64,000 nucleotides of DNA. It comes from Paenibacillus sp. 1001270B_150601_E10 (GTDB taxonomy: Bacteria > Bacillota > Bacilli > Paenibacillales > Paenibacillaceae). The translations under genes and the position numbers were made by a program. The notes below the pieces were generated by a model that was given only the letters and a program-made list of their open reading frames with translations, did not search any database and was not told the DNA's origin. Below, piece by piece: positions 35,483-43,836 of the stretch. Numbering within the stretch: position 1 is the stretch's first letter; every line of letters starts with the position of its first letter. The DNA is taken from positions 779,765 through 843,764 of the forward strand of contig NZ_JADMOL010000001.1 of the NCBI RefSeq assembly GCF_015558675.1, in the 5' to 3' direction.

Positions 35483-35857
35483 ATGAACCCAAGACAGAAT
35501 ATCGGAGAGAAAATTCGGTACCTCCGACTCCAAAGGGGAATGAGTCAAGAACAATTGGCACTCAGCTCATCGGTTAATATCAGTTACCTAGGACAAATTG
35601 AGCGAGGAGAGAAAAACAATTGCACTATCAACACTCTTGAAAAAATAGCTACTGGTCTTGGTTGCTCTCTTGAAAGCTTATTTGGTACCGGAACGCAGCC
35701 AAACGATCAGACAAAAGATAAAAATGCTGTCCTTGCTGTACTTACGACCGACGATTTAAAGAAACTTATCATTGATACCATGAAAAACAATGTGCCCAAT
35801 CATCCGGCAGATTGCAAGAATAATAAACCCACAACAAAAGGAGATCATTCAATATGA
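35483..35857 (+). CDS. XRE-family transcriptional regulator
   Basis: 124 residues from ATG 35483 (GGAGGTGA five bases upstream). Residues 5-65 are a Cro/CI helix-turn-helix: IGEKIRYLRLQRGMSQEQLA, then INTLEKIATGLGCSLESLFG. The C-terminal half is short and charged. The stop overlaps the start of the next gene by four bases (ATGA), so it is first in an operon with membrane and secreted proteins (to about 39.3 kb) that it probably controls. Confidence 0.85.
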   Translation: MNPRQNIGEKIRYLRLQRGMSQEQLALSSSVNISYLGQIERGEKNNCTINTLEKIATGLGCSLESLFGTGTQPNDQTKDKNAVLAVLTTDDLKKLIIDTMKNNVPNHPADCKNNKPTTKGDHSI

Positions 35858-36018
35858 AAATCATCGGTATTCTTCTCATAATCATTGGAGCGGCGGGAAT
35901 TTTTATGGGGAGTTCAATGTTTGGTGACATTGGTATCGCAGCCATAATCGGCGCAACATCTGCCCTTTTATCCGGTATTGGCTTTCTGCTGAAAACAAAG
36001 AAAGTCAGCTCAAAATAG
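35854..36018 (+). CDS. 54-residue membrane peptide, paralogue of the next protein's N terminus
   Basis: Two hydrophobic segments cover nearly the whole length (MKIIGILLIIIGAAGIFMGS, then FGDIGIAAIIGATSALLSGI). The sequence is close to residues 1-46 of the 511-residue protein that follows (MKVIGVLQILLGVAGLIIGS and GDIGLAAMIGASSALLSGV), so a duplication produced them. It overlaps the XRE stop codon and is translationally coupled to it. It may act as a partner or decoy of the larger membrane protein. Function unknown. Confidence 0.7.
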   Translation: MKIIGILLIIIGAAGIFMGSSMFGDIGIAAIIGATSALLSGIGFLLKTKKVSSK

Positions 36019-36054
36019 TCTCAAGTACTTATCACACTTCAAAAGGAGCAGAAA

Positions 36055-37590
36055 ATGAAAGTTATTGGAGTACTGCAAATACTGTTAGGTGTAGCAGGCC
36101 TTATCATCGGTAGTTTTATGGTAGGTGACATTGGCCTTGCCGCCATGATAGGTGCATCTTCAGCACTGTTATCCGGTGTTAGCTTCCTGCTACCGGAGAA
36201 ACAATCAATCAAAATGAGGAAAAAGCTGAAATATAGCCTAATTGCTCTTAGCCTCCTCATCCTGCTTTTATTTGTGGTAGGAATTGTTATGAGCGATGAA
36301 AGCAGCGAGCCAAAGAGCAAGGGTATACTCTTGACCTCCGAACAGTTCGATCAACTTTATGTAAATGCAAAGCCATTTGAAGGTTATCAGGTTGATTTTT
36401 ATGGTCGAGTGTTTCAGTCGCCCGAAAAGACAGACAAATTCCAATCGTTCCAAGTGTATGCACGAAACGACGATAGTAAAAATACAATAGTACGCTTGGA
36501 CGATACGACTCTTGACATTCAAAAAGGAGACATTCTGCATATCGTAGGCGAAGTTCAAGAATTGTTTCAAGGGAAAAACGCTTTTGGTGCAACACTAAAA
36601 ATTCCGGTCATTGGAGTAAAGAATGTTGAAAAGGCAGACTACGCTACTGCATTTGCTCCTTCTATTAAGACGCTCGAAGTTAAGCAAATACAAAATCAAA
36701 ACGGGTACATCATGGAGATATCCAAAGTGGAATTGGCTAAGCAAGAAACTCGTGTTTATCTCAAAATCAGTAACGAGTCGGCAGACACCATTGATTTTCA
36801 TACTTACTCGTCTGTCCTGATTCAAGAAGGAAAACAGTACGAGAGAACAAGTAATACTTATGCCGATTATCCTGAAATTAATTCGGACAACATTCGCCCC
36901 GGAGTCACAGCAGAAGGGATCATCGTATTCCCAGCCATAAATGTGAACGGAGAAAATTTCAAAGCAACGTTCGAAGGCAGTAGCGATAACTGGGAGGTGC
37001 GTACAGAACCGTTTACTTTTGAAATTCCTCTAAAGCACGAAGTGGCTTCATCAACTGATGATAAGGAAGTCGCGGCGGAAACAACGAAATCGGAACCCGT
37101 CAAGCCGAGCACAAAAAAGCCGGTTGCATCTGAAGCAACAAGTAAACTGCAATCTGAACCTTCTCCATTGCCGAATAGTCTTTTTGGCGGGAAGATTCCA
37201 GGGGTTCCTTCAGGAATTGGGGATAGCACGATCACATTATTCGATTTGAACGGCGAAGTGCTTCAGGAAGTGGATACCGGAACAGGATTCGCCTATCAGT
37301 TCAATGATGTCGTTTATTATACGACGAGTCAATTGAATATTAACGGCAATATCACTGAGGGCGAAGTTACTGCTATGAGATTTATCGATGGACATACAGT
37401 TATAGGTGTCAAGATTGGAGAATCGACACCACAGGATGTTATCGATAAATTAGGTGAGCCTGACGAGAGTGAGTTTTCGGACTTGGACGGCAGTTACACA
37501 ATTCACTACTCATTCGGCAACTACAGCCTCGAGTTTTACGGTCCTGATCAAGATTCACCGATATCCGATGCTCTTTATAAAGAGTACTAA
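36055..37590 (+). CDS. Membrane-anchored extracellular protein, three N-terminal TM segments
   Basis: 511 residues. TM segments at about 1-20, 24-45 and 60-80, then an extracellular part of 430 residues. Residues 95-185 look like an OB-type beta domain (VDFYGRVFQSPEKTDKFQSF, then GDILHIVGEVQELFQG); residues 200-325 resemble a DUF4352-like immunoglobulin fold; 330-385 are a Pro/Ser/Lys linker; the end (GESTPQDVIDKLGEPDESEF) resembles a SmpA/BamE-type G-E-P repeat region. Exact families are uncertain. The N terminus duplicates the preceding 54-residue peptide. It looks like a surface receptor or adhesin-like protein carried by the element. Confidence 0.6.
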   Translation: MKVIGVLQILLGVAGLIIGSFMVGDIGLAAMIGASSALLSGVSFLLPEKQSIKMRKKLKYSLIALSLLILLLFVVGIVMSDESSEPKSKGILLTSEQFDQLYVNAKPFEGYQVDFYGRVFQSPEKTDKFQSFQVYARNDDSKNTIVRLDDTTLDIQKGDILHIVGEVQELFQGKNAFGATLKIPVIGVKNVEKADYATAFAPSIKTLEVKQIQNQNGYIMEISKVELAKQETRVYLKISNESADTIDFHTYSSVLIQEGKQYERTSNTYADYPEINSDNIRPGVTAEGIIVFPAINVNGENFKATFEGSSDNWEVRTEPFTFEIPLKHEVASSTDDKEVAAETTKSEPVKPSTKKPVASEATSKLQSEPSPLPNSLFGGKIPGVPSGIGDSTITLFDLNGEVLQEVDTGTGFAYQFNDVVYYTTSQLNINGNITEGEVTAMRFIDGHTVIGVKIGESTPQDVIDKLGEPDESEFSDLDGSYTIHYSFGNYSLEFYGPDQDSPISDALYKEY

Positions 37591-37612
37591 TCAAATGAAA
37601 AGAGGTTGAACG

Positions 37613-38923
37613 ATGCAAAAGAAAATCACGGCTATTTGCTTGTCCTTACTCATGGTATTTTGTATGTCCCAAGTAGTTCATGCAGCAAGTGAAATCGGAA
37701 TCAAACTTGTCGGTCAAAAAGAAGGCTTTGTACATACCCCAGTTGCCGTAAACGAAGTTGCAGTCTTTCCAATTGCTCAAATCTTTAATTTCCTTGATCC
37801 GTCTGGGACAGAAACCGTTGAATGGGACGAGTCCCCTCCACATTCTTTCGTGAGTTTTCAGGGAGAATGCTTTAGGATCACACATGGTCTTACAGAGATT
37901 CAGGAATATGAGCTGGACGAATCTGGTGCTTGTATAAATCCGACGGGAAAGCTATATCAGCTTGAAGCACCAGCCACCTATTTAGACGATTATAGGCTTG
38001 GGATTTTCGTCCCATTAAGCTTTATCAACGATATCGTAGGCAACTCAACATACGGAAAGAAGTTCCAAACCCATTACACGGAAGATGGTAATTTAGAATT
38101 CAGCTTGTTGACAGGGGACGGAACCGGTACCGAACAAACTGCGAATCCTGTAACTCTAGCCATGCAAATCAACAACCCTTGGTTACTGACGGAGGACGAC
38201 GGTCAATTATTTGATGACTCGGACCATAGTGTGACCCCAATTGTCAAAAACGGCTCCACCCTGCTTCCTATCGCGCCGATCATAGAACAACTTGGCGGAA
38301 GCGTTAGCTGGAATAATAAAGAAAGGAAAGTAACGATAACGTTGAATAAAAACACAGTTGAACTTTGGATTGATAGTAAGTCAGCAAATGTAAATGGCGT
38401 GAAAAAAACATTGACCGTTCGTCCCACCGTGATTAAAGGGCGCACGATGCTCCCCGTTCGATTTATCACTGAAAATTTGGGGGCAAGGATAGCTTGGGAT
38501 GGGGAAATGCAGATGGTCCTTATATACAACGGTGGCGCAGAAGCTAAAGAAAGCGATTGGCTTGTATATGGTTATAAACTTGCTTTACTTGACGGCTTTC
38601 AAAAGCAGGAGGACAATCGTCAAACTCTTGCAGACGCAGTGAAAGACATACAGAAAGAACACGAAAAAATTCAATACAATGACAACGATCCTTTGGATTA
38701 TCAAAGGAATCTAATCCATATTGGCGATACTGTTGGAAAAGGAACTTTCAGCGGTATAGTTAAGGAAGTTCGCGGCGCGAAAGTTCTGGTGTACTGGAAC
38801 CGAGCCTCCTTCCTAGTAGAAAAAGGAAAGGAGGAAGAAACAGCCCTGCTTTTCGGTATCGACTGGTTGAATAATCAATGGATGGAAGCTAAAACCGTAA
38901 CCATCGAAGGTTCGGGATACTAA
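37613..38923 (+). CDS. Secreted protein with copper-amine-oxidase N-terminal (stalk) domain
   Basis: 436 residues. The signal peptide (MQKKITAICLSLLMVFCMSQ, cut near VHA|AS) is followed by an unknown domain (about 25-180). Residues 185-310 are the copper amine oxidase N-domain found in many Paenibacillus surface proteins: NGSTLLPIAPIIEQLGGSV, VTITLNKNTVELWI, KGRTMLPVRFITENLGARI. The C-terminal 110 residues are charged and unassigned. The domain is non-catalytic and probably binds wall or matrix. Located 22 bp after the previous gene with a good ribosome site. Confidence 0.8.
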   Translation: MQKKITAICLSLLMVFCMSQVVHAASEIGIKLVGQKEGFVHTPVAVNEVAVFPIAQIFNFLDPSGTETVEWDESPPHSFVSFQGECFRITHGLTEIQEYELDESGACINPTGKLYQLEAPATYLDDYRLGIFVPLSFINDIVGNSTYGKKFQTHYTEDGNLEFSLLTGDGTGTEQTANPVTLAMQINNPWLLTEDDGQLFDDSDHSVTPIVKNGSTLLPIAPIIEQLGGSVSWNNKERKVTITLNKNTVELWIDSKSANVNGVKKTLTVRPTVIKGRTMLPVRFITENLGARIAWDGEMQMVLIYNGGAEAKESDWLVYGYKLALLDGFQKQEDNRQTLADAVKDIQKEHEKIQYNDNDPLDYQRNLIHIGDTVGKGTFSGIVKEVRGAKVLVYWNRASFLVEKGKEEETALLFGIDWLNNQWMEAKTVTIEGSGY

Positions 38924-38972
38924 TTTCAAAGAGAAAGAAGCATGTCTCGAGAGAGGAGGTGAAAAATACCAC

Positions 38973-39167
38973 ATGAGCGATAAAATTATCATTGAAACAG
39001 CCGGAAAAACAGCAGTCACTGGTGGGAGTGCTCTTGCAGGTGGTGCAGTTGGCGCTGCTCTCGGAACGCTGATTTTTCCTGGAGTTGGAACAGCTCTCGG
39101 ATACTTGTTTGGAACTGGAGGTGGTGTAGCAGGAGGATGGAAACTCACAAAAAAATGGTTTAGGTAA
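38973..39167 (+). CDS. 64-residue glycine-zipper protein
   Basis: Residues 12-50 are Gly/Ala-rich with regular GxxxG spacing (GGSALAGGAVGAALGTLIF, then GVGTALGYLFGTGGGVAGG), ending in the positive KLTKKWFR. This pattern marks membrane-inserting glycine zippers and some bacteriocin-like or pore-forming peptides. It follows the secreted protein genes in the same direction with GGAGGTGA ten bases before the ATG. No immunity gene is obvious, apart from small neighbours. Function unknown. Confidence 0.6.
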   Translation: MSDKIIIETAGKTAVTGGSALAGGAVGAALGTLIFPGVGTALGYLFGTGGGVAGGWKLTKKWFR

Positions 39168-39190
39168 ACTCAAAAAGGAGAGGTTCATCG

Positions 39191-39331
39191 ATGAGCAACG
39201 ACAAGTGGGAGCAAATGAAAAATGCAGCGACTGATGCCGTCAGCAAAACGATCAGCAACAATTTCGATGTCATTAAAACAGCACAGGAATTGAACGATAA
39301 GTATGGCAAAGATTCCGACAACAAGAAATAG
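39191..39331 (+). CDS. 46-residue charged peptide at the end of the operon
   Basis: Soluble, helical and charged: MSNDKWEQMKNAATDAVSKT at the start and ELNDKYGKDSDNKK at the end. AAGGAGAGG lies seven bases before the ATG, only 23 bp after the glycine-zipper gene, so the two are probably made as a pair. A hairpin (AATGAAGG / CCTTCATT, 39333-39360) follows. Could be a partner or antidote of the glycine-zipper protein, but nothing proves it. Confidence 0.55.
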   Translation: MSNDKWEQMKNAATDAVSKTISNNFDVIKTAQELNDKYGKDSDNKK

Positions 39332-39494
39332 AGAATGAAGGAGAGATAGTCCCCTTCATTGTCCTTCTACCCTCATATAAAATTATTGTTTGAACAGAAA
39401 ATTAATCGCTAATAGGGTCATAAACCACTGCCAATTTCATGTAAAAGGTTAGGAAGTCGCTGAATCTTCCACCATACAAGGATTGTAATAGGGT

Positions 39495-40529
39495 TTATGC
39501 CCATTTTTTTATATGTTTAACGGCCTCATTAAACCGTTTCTTTCTACCTTCGTATTCGTCCCTGGCTTTCCAAACCGATCTTTTCCGATTAATCAGTTCC
39601 AGAATTTCAATCATACATTCCCGATCTTTCAATTTAAAATCGGAATCGCTTATCAAACGTCTTGCTTCCTGCAACGTATAGTAATCCTCATATCCAACCG
39701 TTTTCTCATAGTACGATAATAGCACCTTCTCTGACAACTCTTCACGGGAAAAATCCAGCAAAGACCTGCCTTCAATGCCATAGTAGTATTTAAGGTTATT
39801 CACTTTCCTTTTTTTACACTGCACTTCTAAGCGAATGATCTGTTCTGCTTCCCGTAAGTCAGGAAATTTATCACCGAATACCTGAGCCATCTGAAAACGC
39901 TTATTATAAAAATGAACCAGTACGGATTGATTTTCTATTCGGAAAGCATTTTTATAAGGTTCTTTTCGTTTTGTGCGTGGATTATCCTCTAAGCACATTT
40001 CAAATGTTTTTGGCTTGTCAGCGCGACGGATCAGCTCCATGTACCTGTCCATATACGGTGTTTGAATATTAACGCAATAGTCAATTCGGTCAACCTTGTA
40101 TATTGATATGTCATCAAATACAAACGGACTAATAAATCGATTGAATGCACTTAAGCGAATCTGCTTATAAACACGTTTTACAGGATTCAGCAACTTCTTG
40201 AACGCTTTTGATATCGTCTTGTAATCCCCATAGTCGCTAACCTCCACATATTGGTGCTTATCAGACAGCCGCTTTGGATTTAGCCTTATTTCAAGCACTT
40301 TATAAACGAACTTCTGATCATCGCTCCTATAGTGGTAGTCCTTCAAGTAAACTAATAGTCCATTGTCTTTGAAAAGCTCGAATGTGGTCCACGAAATATT
40401 CCCCCATTCTTTCTTATAAAACTTTGCATTCAGTTCCTTTGAGCATGTTTGCAATGCCCTGAATAAAGCTTCCTCAGTAAAGAAATCTATTGGAATTGCT
40501 AGCAATACGGTATGATAACCAATCTTCAT
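39495..40529 (-). CDS. Replication-initiator-like protein (Rep_trans / rolling-circle type), tentative
   Basis: 344 residues. Blocks fit the Rep_trans plan: YKVDRIDYCVNIQTPYM (the R-x-D-x-x-x-D-like strand), VLVHFYNKRFQMA (a Y-x-K segment) and IIRLEVQCKKRKV (the R-x-E strand). Such proteins nick the element's origin and start rolling-circle replication in plasmids and small integrative elements. The match is by pattern only; the catalytic tyrosine is not identified. Placed beside two unassigned genes and opposite excisionase/integrase, as in mobile replication modules. AAAGGATG precedes the ATG. Confidence 0.45.
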   Translation of the reverse strand: MKIGYHTVLLAIPIDFFTEEALFRALQTCSKELNAKFYKKEWGNISWTTFELFKDNGLLVYLKDYHYRSDDQKFVYKVLEIRLNPKRLSDKHQYVEVSDYGDYKTISKAFKKLLNPVKRVYKQIRLSAFNRFISPFVFDDISIYKVDRIDYCVNIQTPYMDRYMELIRRADKPKTFEMCLEDNPRTKRKEPYKNAFRIENQSVLVHFYNKRFQMAQVFGDKFPDLREAEQIIRLEVQCKKRKVNNLKYYYGIEGRSLLDFSREELSEKVLLSYYEKTVGYEDYYTLQEARRLISDSDFKLKDRECMIEILELINRKRSVWKARDEYEGRKKRFNEAVKHIKKWA

Positions 40530-40674
40530 GCAAACACATCCTTTTCTGAATGTGTTTGCGCACTTTTATTTTCTTACAAACTAAATCAACACCATAGGAT
40601 CATCGATTGTAGAACGATTGATATACAAAATATTACTATAAATAATATAGATATGTATTGCGTTGATTTTAGCT

Positions 40675-41028
40675 TTACTTTTGAGATTGGAACTCATTAA
40701 ATCTTACTTTGTTAATCATAAACACCCTTTCTTTCAATGGAGCAGTTCTTCGATCAGCGCGCTTTAAGTTTGTCTTTGCTCTTATTTCGTTACTTTCGAG
40801 AACGCCTGCTTCTATCAAGTAATGATCTAATTCCTTTTCAGCAGTTTTAAGCTTAATCCCATTACGATTGAAATATGCACGAATCCAACTCCATGTTTTC
40901 GAGTAGATCAGATAATAGTAATCATTGTCTTCCCAGCCCCAATCATTGGATTCGTCAGAAGATTTCTCCGGGAAGGAGAGTAATTTGATTTCAGATATAT
41001 ACTGGCTCTGAGCTTTCAAAAACAGCAT
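40675..41028 (-). CDS. Unassigned protein, in frame with the gene before it
   Basis: 117 residues, no recognised domain; WSWIRAYFNRNGIKLKTAEK and KTNLKRADRRTAPLKERVF suggest a winged-helix-like C-terminal domain. No ribosome site lies at a normal distance from its ATG (AAGGAAG is 13 bases away). It is exactly in frame with the preceding gene (41089-41625): only the TGA at 41089-41091 and 20 sense codons separate them. The two may be halves of one gene split by a stop codon. Confidence 0.5.
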   Translation of the reverse strand: MLFLKAQSQYISEIKLLSFPEKSSDESNDWGWEDNDYYYLIYSKTWSWIRAYFNRNGIKLKTAEKELDHYLIEAGVLESNEIRAKTNLKRADRRTAPLKERVFMINKVRFNEFQSQK

Positions 41029-41088
41029 TGCATCTGAATCTTCCTTATGACTGGATTCATTTGCAATTTTCCTTATCGAGAGTATTCT

Positions 41089-41625
41089 TCAGTCATACTG
41101 GTAGTTAGAAATATGCTCGACTGCCTCATCGTCTTCAAGCCACTCGTCATTATAAAAAACCTTCTTGGCTTCTTTCTTTAGGATACGCGAAGACAACTTT
41201 ATTGCAATCCTCAGATACCTATATAAGTCTGGCTTATACACAAAGAAATCACGGTCAATATATGCAGTGGTTAGCCAATTCCCTTTCTCGATTGCCTCGT
41301 CACTTAGATTTACAACAATACGCTTATACTTCTCATCATTGAATTGCGAATATAGTTCTACTGCAATCCCGGCTTCATTGATCCTCTCTCCATCATCAAT
41401 ATATAGGTTATGTGTAGGGAGAATAAAGAAGTTGCAAACTCTAGTCTCGTTTTCTTTGTTTTCAGATTGTAATACGAGGTACGCTTCATCATCAAAATAT
41501 AGATTTTCTTTTCGAAGAATTCTGTTTATCTTTGTCCTAATGTCATCCAACCTATATTCAAAAACAGAATTCTTCACTTTCTCCACATACTTTTCAATAA
41601 AGTCCTCTGACTGATACTTCTCCAT
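41089..41625 (-). CDS. Unassigned protein of the replication block, possibly truncated by a stop
   Basis: 178 residues, acidic, no TM. Nothing is recognised with confidence; LTTAYIDRDFFVYKPDLYRYLRI written as FFVYKPDLYRYLRIA is a distinctive stretch. Its stop codon TGA is followed in the same frame by 20 open codons and the 117-residue product, so a longer ancestral protein of about 315 residues is plausible. Its location between the Rep-like gene and the excisionase suggests a role in the element's replication or control. Confidence 0.5.
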   Translation of the reverse strand: MEKYQSEDFIEKYVEKVKNSVFEYRLDDIRTKINRILRKENLYFDDEAYLVLQSENKENETRVCNFFILPTHNLYIDDGERINEAGIAVELYSQFNDEKYKRIVVNLSDEAIEKGNWLTTAYIDRDFFVYKPDLYRYLRIAIKLSSRILKKEAKKVFYNDEWLEDDEAVEHISNYQYD

Positions 41626-41770
41626 GACGCACCACCTACTATTTTATTCGGTTTTATGGTTATGCCGTATTATTGGCGAGATACAATCTAACGAATAATA
41701 AATTATTATGAGCCAAACAAAAGTGTAACAATCAAATTCAATGTGACGGGAGGGAGAGCTAAAAAATGCT

Positions 41771-41788
41771 CAAAATCAGTTGATTTTG
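41771..41788. promoter_or_regulatory. Perfect 18-bp palindrome between the replication block and xis/int
   Basis: CAAAATCA-GT-TGATTTTG lies in the intergenic region between divergent operons (41625 leftward, 41950 rightward). It is a strong candidate operator for a dimeric HTH regulator, such as the element's XRE protein. Confidence 0.5.
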
Positions 41789-41949
41789 TACTCAGTCTAC
41801 CATAATCAAAACTTCAATTACAGCTTTGGGAACGTGGGAATGCGGGAAATGTGGGAATAGTAGTAGCGTTATACATGCGATCAAAGCAGTATCTAAGGCA
41901 GTTTCATGTATATATTATTTCTTGGAATACATTGAGAGGATGTGTGTCA

Positions 41950-42168
41950 GTGTTTACAGACTACGATGATGTTATAACGCTTTCAGACATGATGGAACTA
42001 TTAGCAATCGGTCGGAATAAAGCTTATGATTTGCTGCGTTCTGGACAAATTAAATCATTCAAAATTGGGAAAGCATATCGGATTCCAAAAGCAGCGATCA
42101 AGGACTTTGTACTTTCCCAATCGAAGATGAGCACAGCATGTTACAAAGAGTTAGTTGAAAATGAATAA
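41950..42168 (+). CDS. Excisionase-type HTH protein (MerR/HTH_17 fold)
   Basis: About 72 residues from GTG 41950 (AGAGGA nine bases upstream; GTG 41944 is an alternative). The single domain is the excisionase helix-turn-helix: ITLSDMMELLAIGRNKAYDL, then LRSGQIKSFKIGKAYRIPKA, the RVGRxYRIP-like wing that marks Xis/HTH_17 proteins. It lies 366 bp upstream of the integrase and should direct excision by bending the attachment sites. Confidence 0.8.
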   Translation: MFTDYDDVITLSDMMELLAIGRNKAYDLLRSGQIKSFKIGKAYRIPKAAIKDFVLSQSKMSTACYKELVENE

Positions 42169-42243
42169 AGCCTATTGATGAAAGCTGTGGCCTTATTGTC
42201 GCAGCTTATTTTGTTTTTATCGACATTGAGGAAGGTTCAAACG

Positions 42244-42402
42244 ATGAGTAGCAATAAGTCGTATACACTGGAATGTGAAGGTTGTCTCATTCGCTTGGTT
42301 GTTTTTGCACAACAACACTTGAAATTGGCATTGGAATATAACCAACCCGTTACTTCTATTCACCGAAAAGAAATAATCAAGTTAGAGATTGAACTGCTTT
42401 AG
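42244..42402 (+). CDS. Small hypothetical protein between xis and int
   Basis: 52 residues from ATG 42244 (GAGGAAGG eight bases upstream). Soluble and helical, with two cysteines (LECEGC). No family recognised. Its position between excisionase and integrase is typical of small control proteins in such elements. Confidence 0.5.
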   Translation: MSSNKSYTLECEGCLIRLVVFAQQHLKLALEYNQPVTSIHRKEIIKLEIELL

Positions 42403-42533
42403 CAGAGCGCGACAGCTACCTGCATATGATTACGACCAAATAAAAAAATTCAGTTAGTAACAATGTAAATCGGCTGGGGCTTAATGCTCTGGCCTATTTG
42501 ATTTTCAAAAAAACGGAACGGAGGCATTTAAAC

Positions 42534-43655
42534 ATGCAGATGAAAGTTCATAAGGATGAAAAAACTGGGAGATTCTGGTTTGTCATTAGCGCCGGAAAGG
42601 ATGAGAAAGGAAACCGCAGACAAATTAAAAGACGCGGCTTTAAAACAGAAAAAGAAGCTATGCATGAAATGAGAAAAATTATGCAGCAACTCGATGACCA
42701 TACTTACGTTAAAAGTAACAATTTGAAGTATGTTGAGTTTCTTGAAGGGGAATGGTTGGCCAGCAAAGAATTGAAACTCAGAAGCGTTACCTTTAAAACC
42801 TATAAATCCAATATTAAAAAGCATATTGCCCCCTATTTCAAAAATCAGGAAATGGGTAAAATTGCAACGGTAGACATTGGAAAATTTTATGCTTTCCTCC
42901 TCAAAGAAACCGGTCTGTCCGAACGTTCGATTCAGGACATTCAGAAAATCGTAAAAAGTTCTTTTAAGACTGCGTTCAAACGCAAATACATTGCCTACAA
43001 TACCGCCGCTGATGCTGAAGCTCCAAAAGTCCCTCATAAGGAAATGGCCGTATGGAATTTGGATGAAGCTGTCCGATTCCTAAAGCTTGCTGAGGAAGAT
43101 GAACTGCATATTGCATTCTTGCTCGCTTTGACAACAGGAATGCGTCAGTCCGAAATATTAGGTCTTCGCTGGAAGGACATTGATTTTGATGAAGGCGCTT
43201 TACGTGTGCGTCAGACCTTAAGTCATGATGGTAAAGAACTGGTACAAGCAACAAAAACCAAATCGAGCGCAAGAACGATTACTTTAATTGAACGAACATT
43301 AGATGATCTGAAAAAACAACACAAGAAAATTATGAAGCAGAAGCTTGCGGCTGGTTCAGATTATAAAGATAATGACCTAGTCATCTGCACAAAATCAGGC
43401 AAGCCCCTTAACCCTCGAAATTTACTTCGAAACTTTTACCGACTGATCAAGAAAGCAGATGTCTCATGCATCCGCTTTCACGATCTCAGACATACAGTCG
43501 CCACACTCATGTTAGCCCAAAACATAAATCCCAAAGTGGTAAAAGAAATTCTTGGCCATTCCGACATTAGAGTAACTCTTGATACGTACTCTCATGTTTT
43601 GCCTTCTGTTCATAAGCAGACTGCTAAACAATATGGGGAAATGTTATTCAGATAA
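42534..43655 (+). CDS. int: Tyrosine recombinase / integrase of the element
   Basis: 373 residues from ATG 42534 (GGAGGC eight bases upstream). Residues 1-60 form the AP2-like arm-binding domain (KDEKTGRFWFVISAGKDEKG), 65-165 the SAM-like core-binding domain, 180-370 the catalytic domain. Catalytic residues are visible: R204 (TTGMRQSEI), H316 and R319 (RFHDLRH), H342 (LGHSD) and Y352 (DTYSHVL). All are present, so it should be active at the tRNA-Ala site. Unusually it lies in the element's middle, 6.6 kb from attR. Confidence 0.93.
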   Translation: MQMKVHKDEKTGRFWFVISAGKDEKGNRRQIKRRGFKTEKEAMHEMRKIMQQLDDHTYVKSNNLKYVEFLEGEWLASKELKLRSVTFKTYKSNIKKHIAPYFKNQEMGKIATVDIGKFYAFLLKETGLSERSIQDIQKIVKSSFKTAFKRKYIAYNTAADAEAPKVPHKEMAVWNLDEAVRFLKLAEEDELHIAFLLALTTGMRQSEILGLRWKDIDFDEGALRVRQTLSHDGKELVQATKTKSSARTITLIERTLDDLKKQHKKIMKQKLAAGSDYKDNDLVICTKSGKPLNPRNLLRNFYRLIKKADVSCIRFHDLRHTVATLMLAQNINPKVVKEILGHSDIRVTLDTYSHVLPSVHKQTAKQYGEMLFR

Positions 43656-43780
43656 TCATTTATCCTTCACTGATGGATTAAAAAAAATTCCTGAAGGTTC
43701 GAATCAGTGTTCTTGAAGGATTTTCATTGCGACCAAATGAGTGTCCACGACGAGGTTCTTGGTCGATCAATGCCCACTAA
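43656..43780. repeat. Relic right-end sequence following the integrase
   Basis: This stretch repeats the sequence that lies between the decayed integrase end and attR (about 50040-50195): CCTTCACTGA, TTCGAATCAGTGTT, GAGGTTCTTGG and CAATGCC match in order. Its arm repeats are degenerate (GCGACCA, GTGTCCA) and it ends before any att core. It shows that the integrase once sat next to the element's end. Confidence 0.7.
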
Positions 43781-43787
43781 AAAACAA

Positions 43788-43831
43788 GGGGCTGTCCAGA
43801 AAGTCAGTAAAATCCGACTACTGGATGCCCC
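43788..43831 (-). terminator. Hairpin terminator after the type III restriction gene, built from an IS-end-like sequence
   Basis: On the minus strand GGGGCATCCAG ... CTGGACAGCCCC, then TTGTTTTTT. The GGGGCTGTCCA half equals the end of the IS1182 remnant at 49001, so the terminator may derive from an insertion-sequence end. Confidence 0.65.
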
Positions 43832-43836
43832 ATTTT

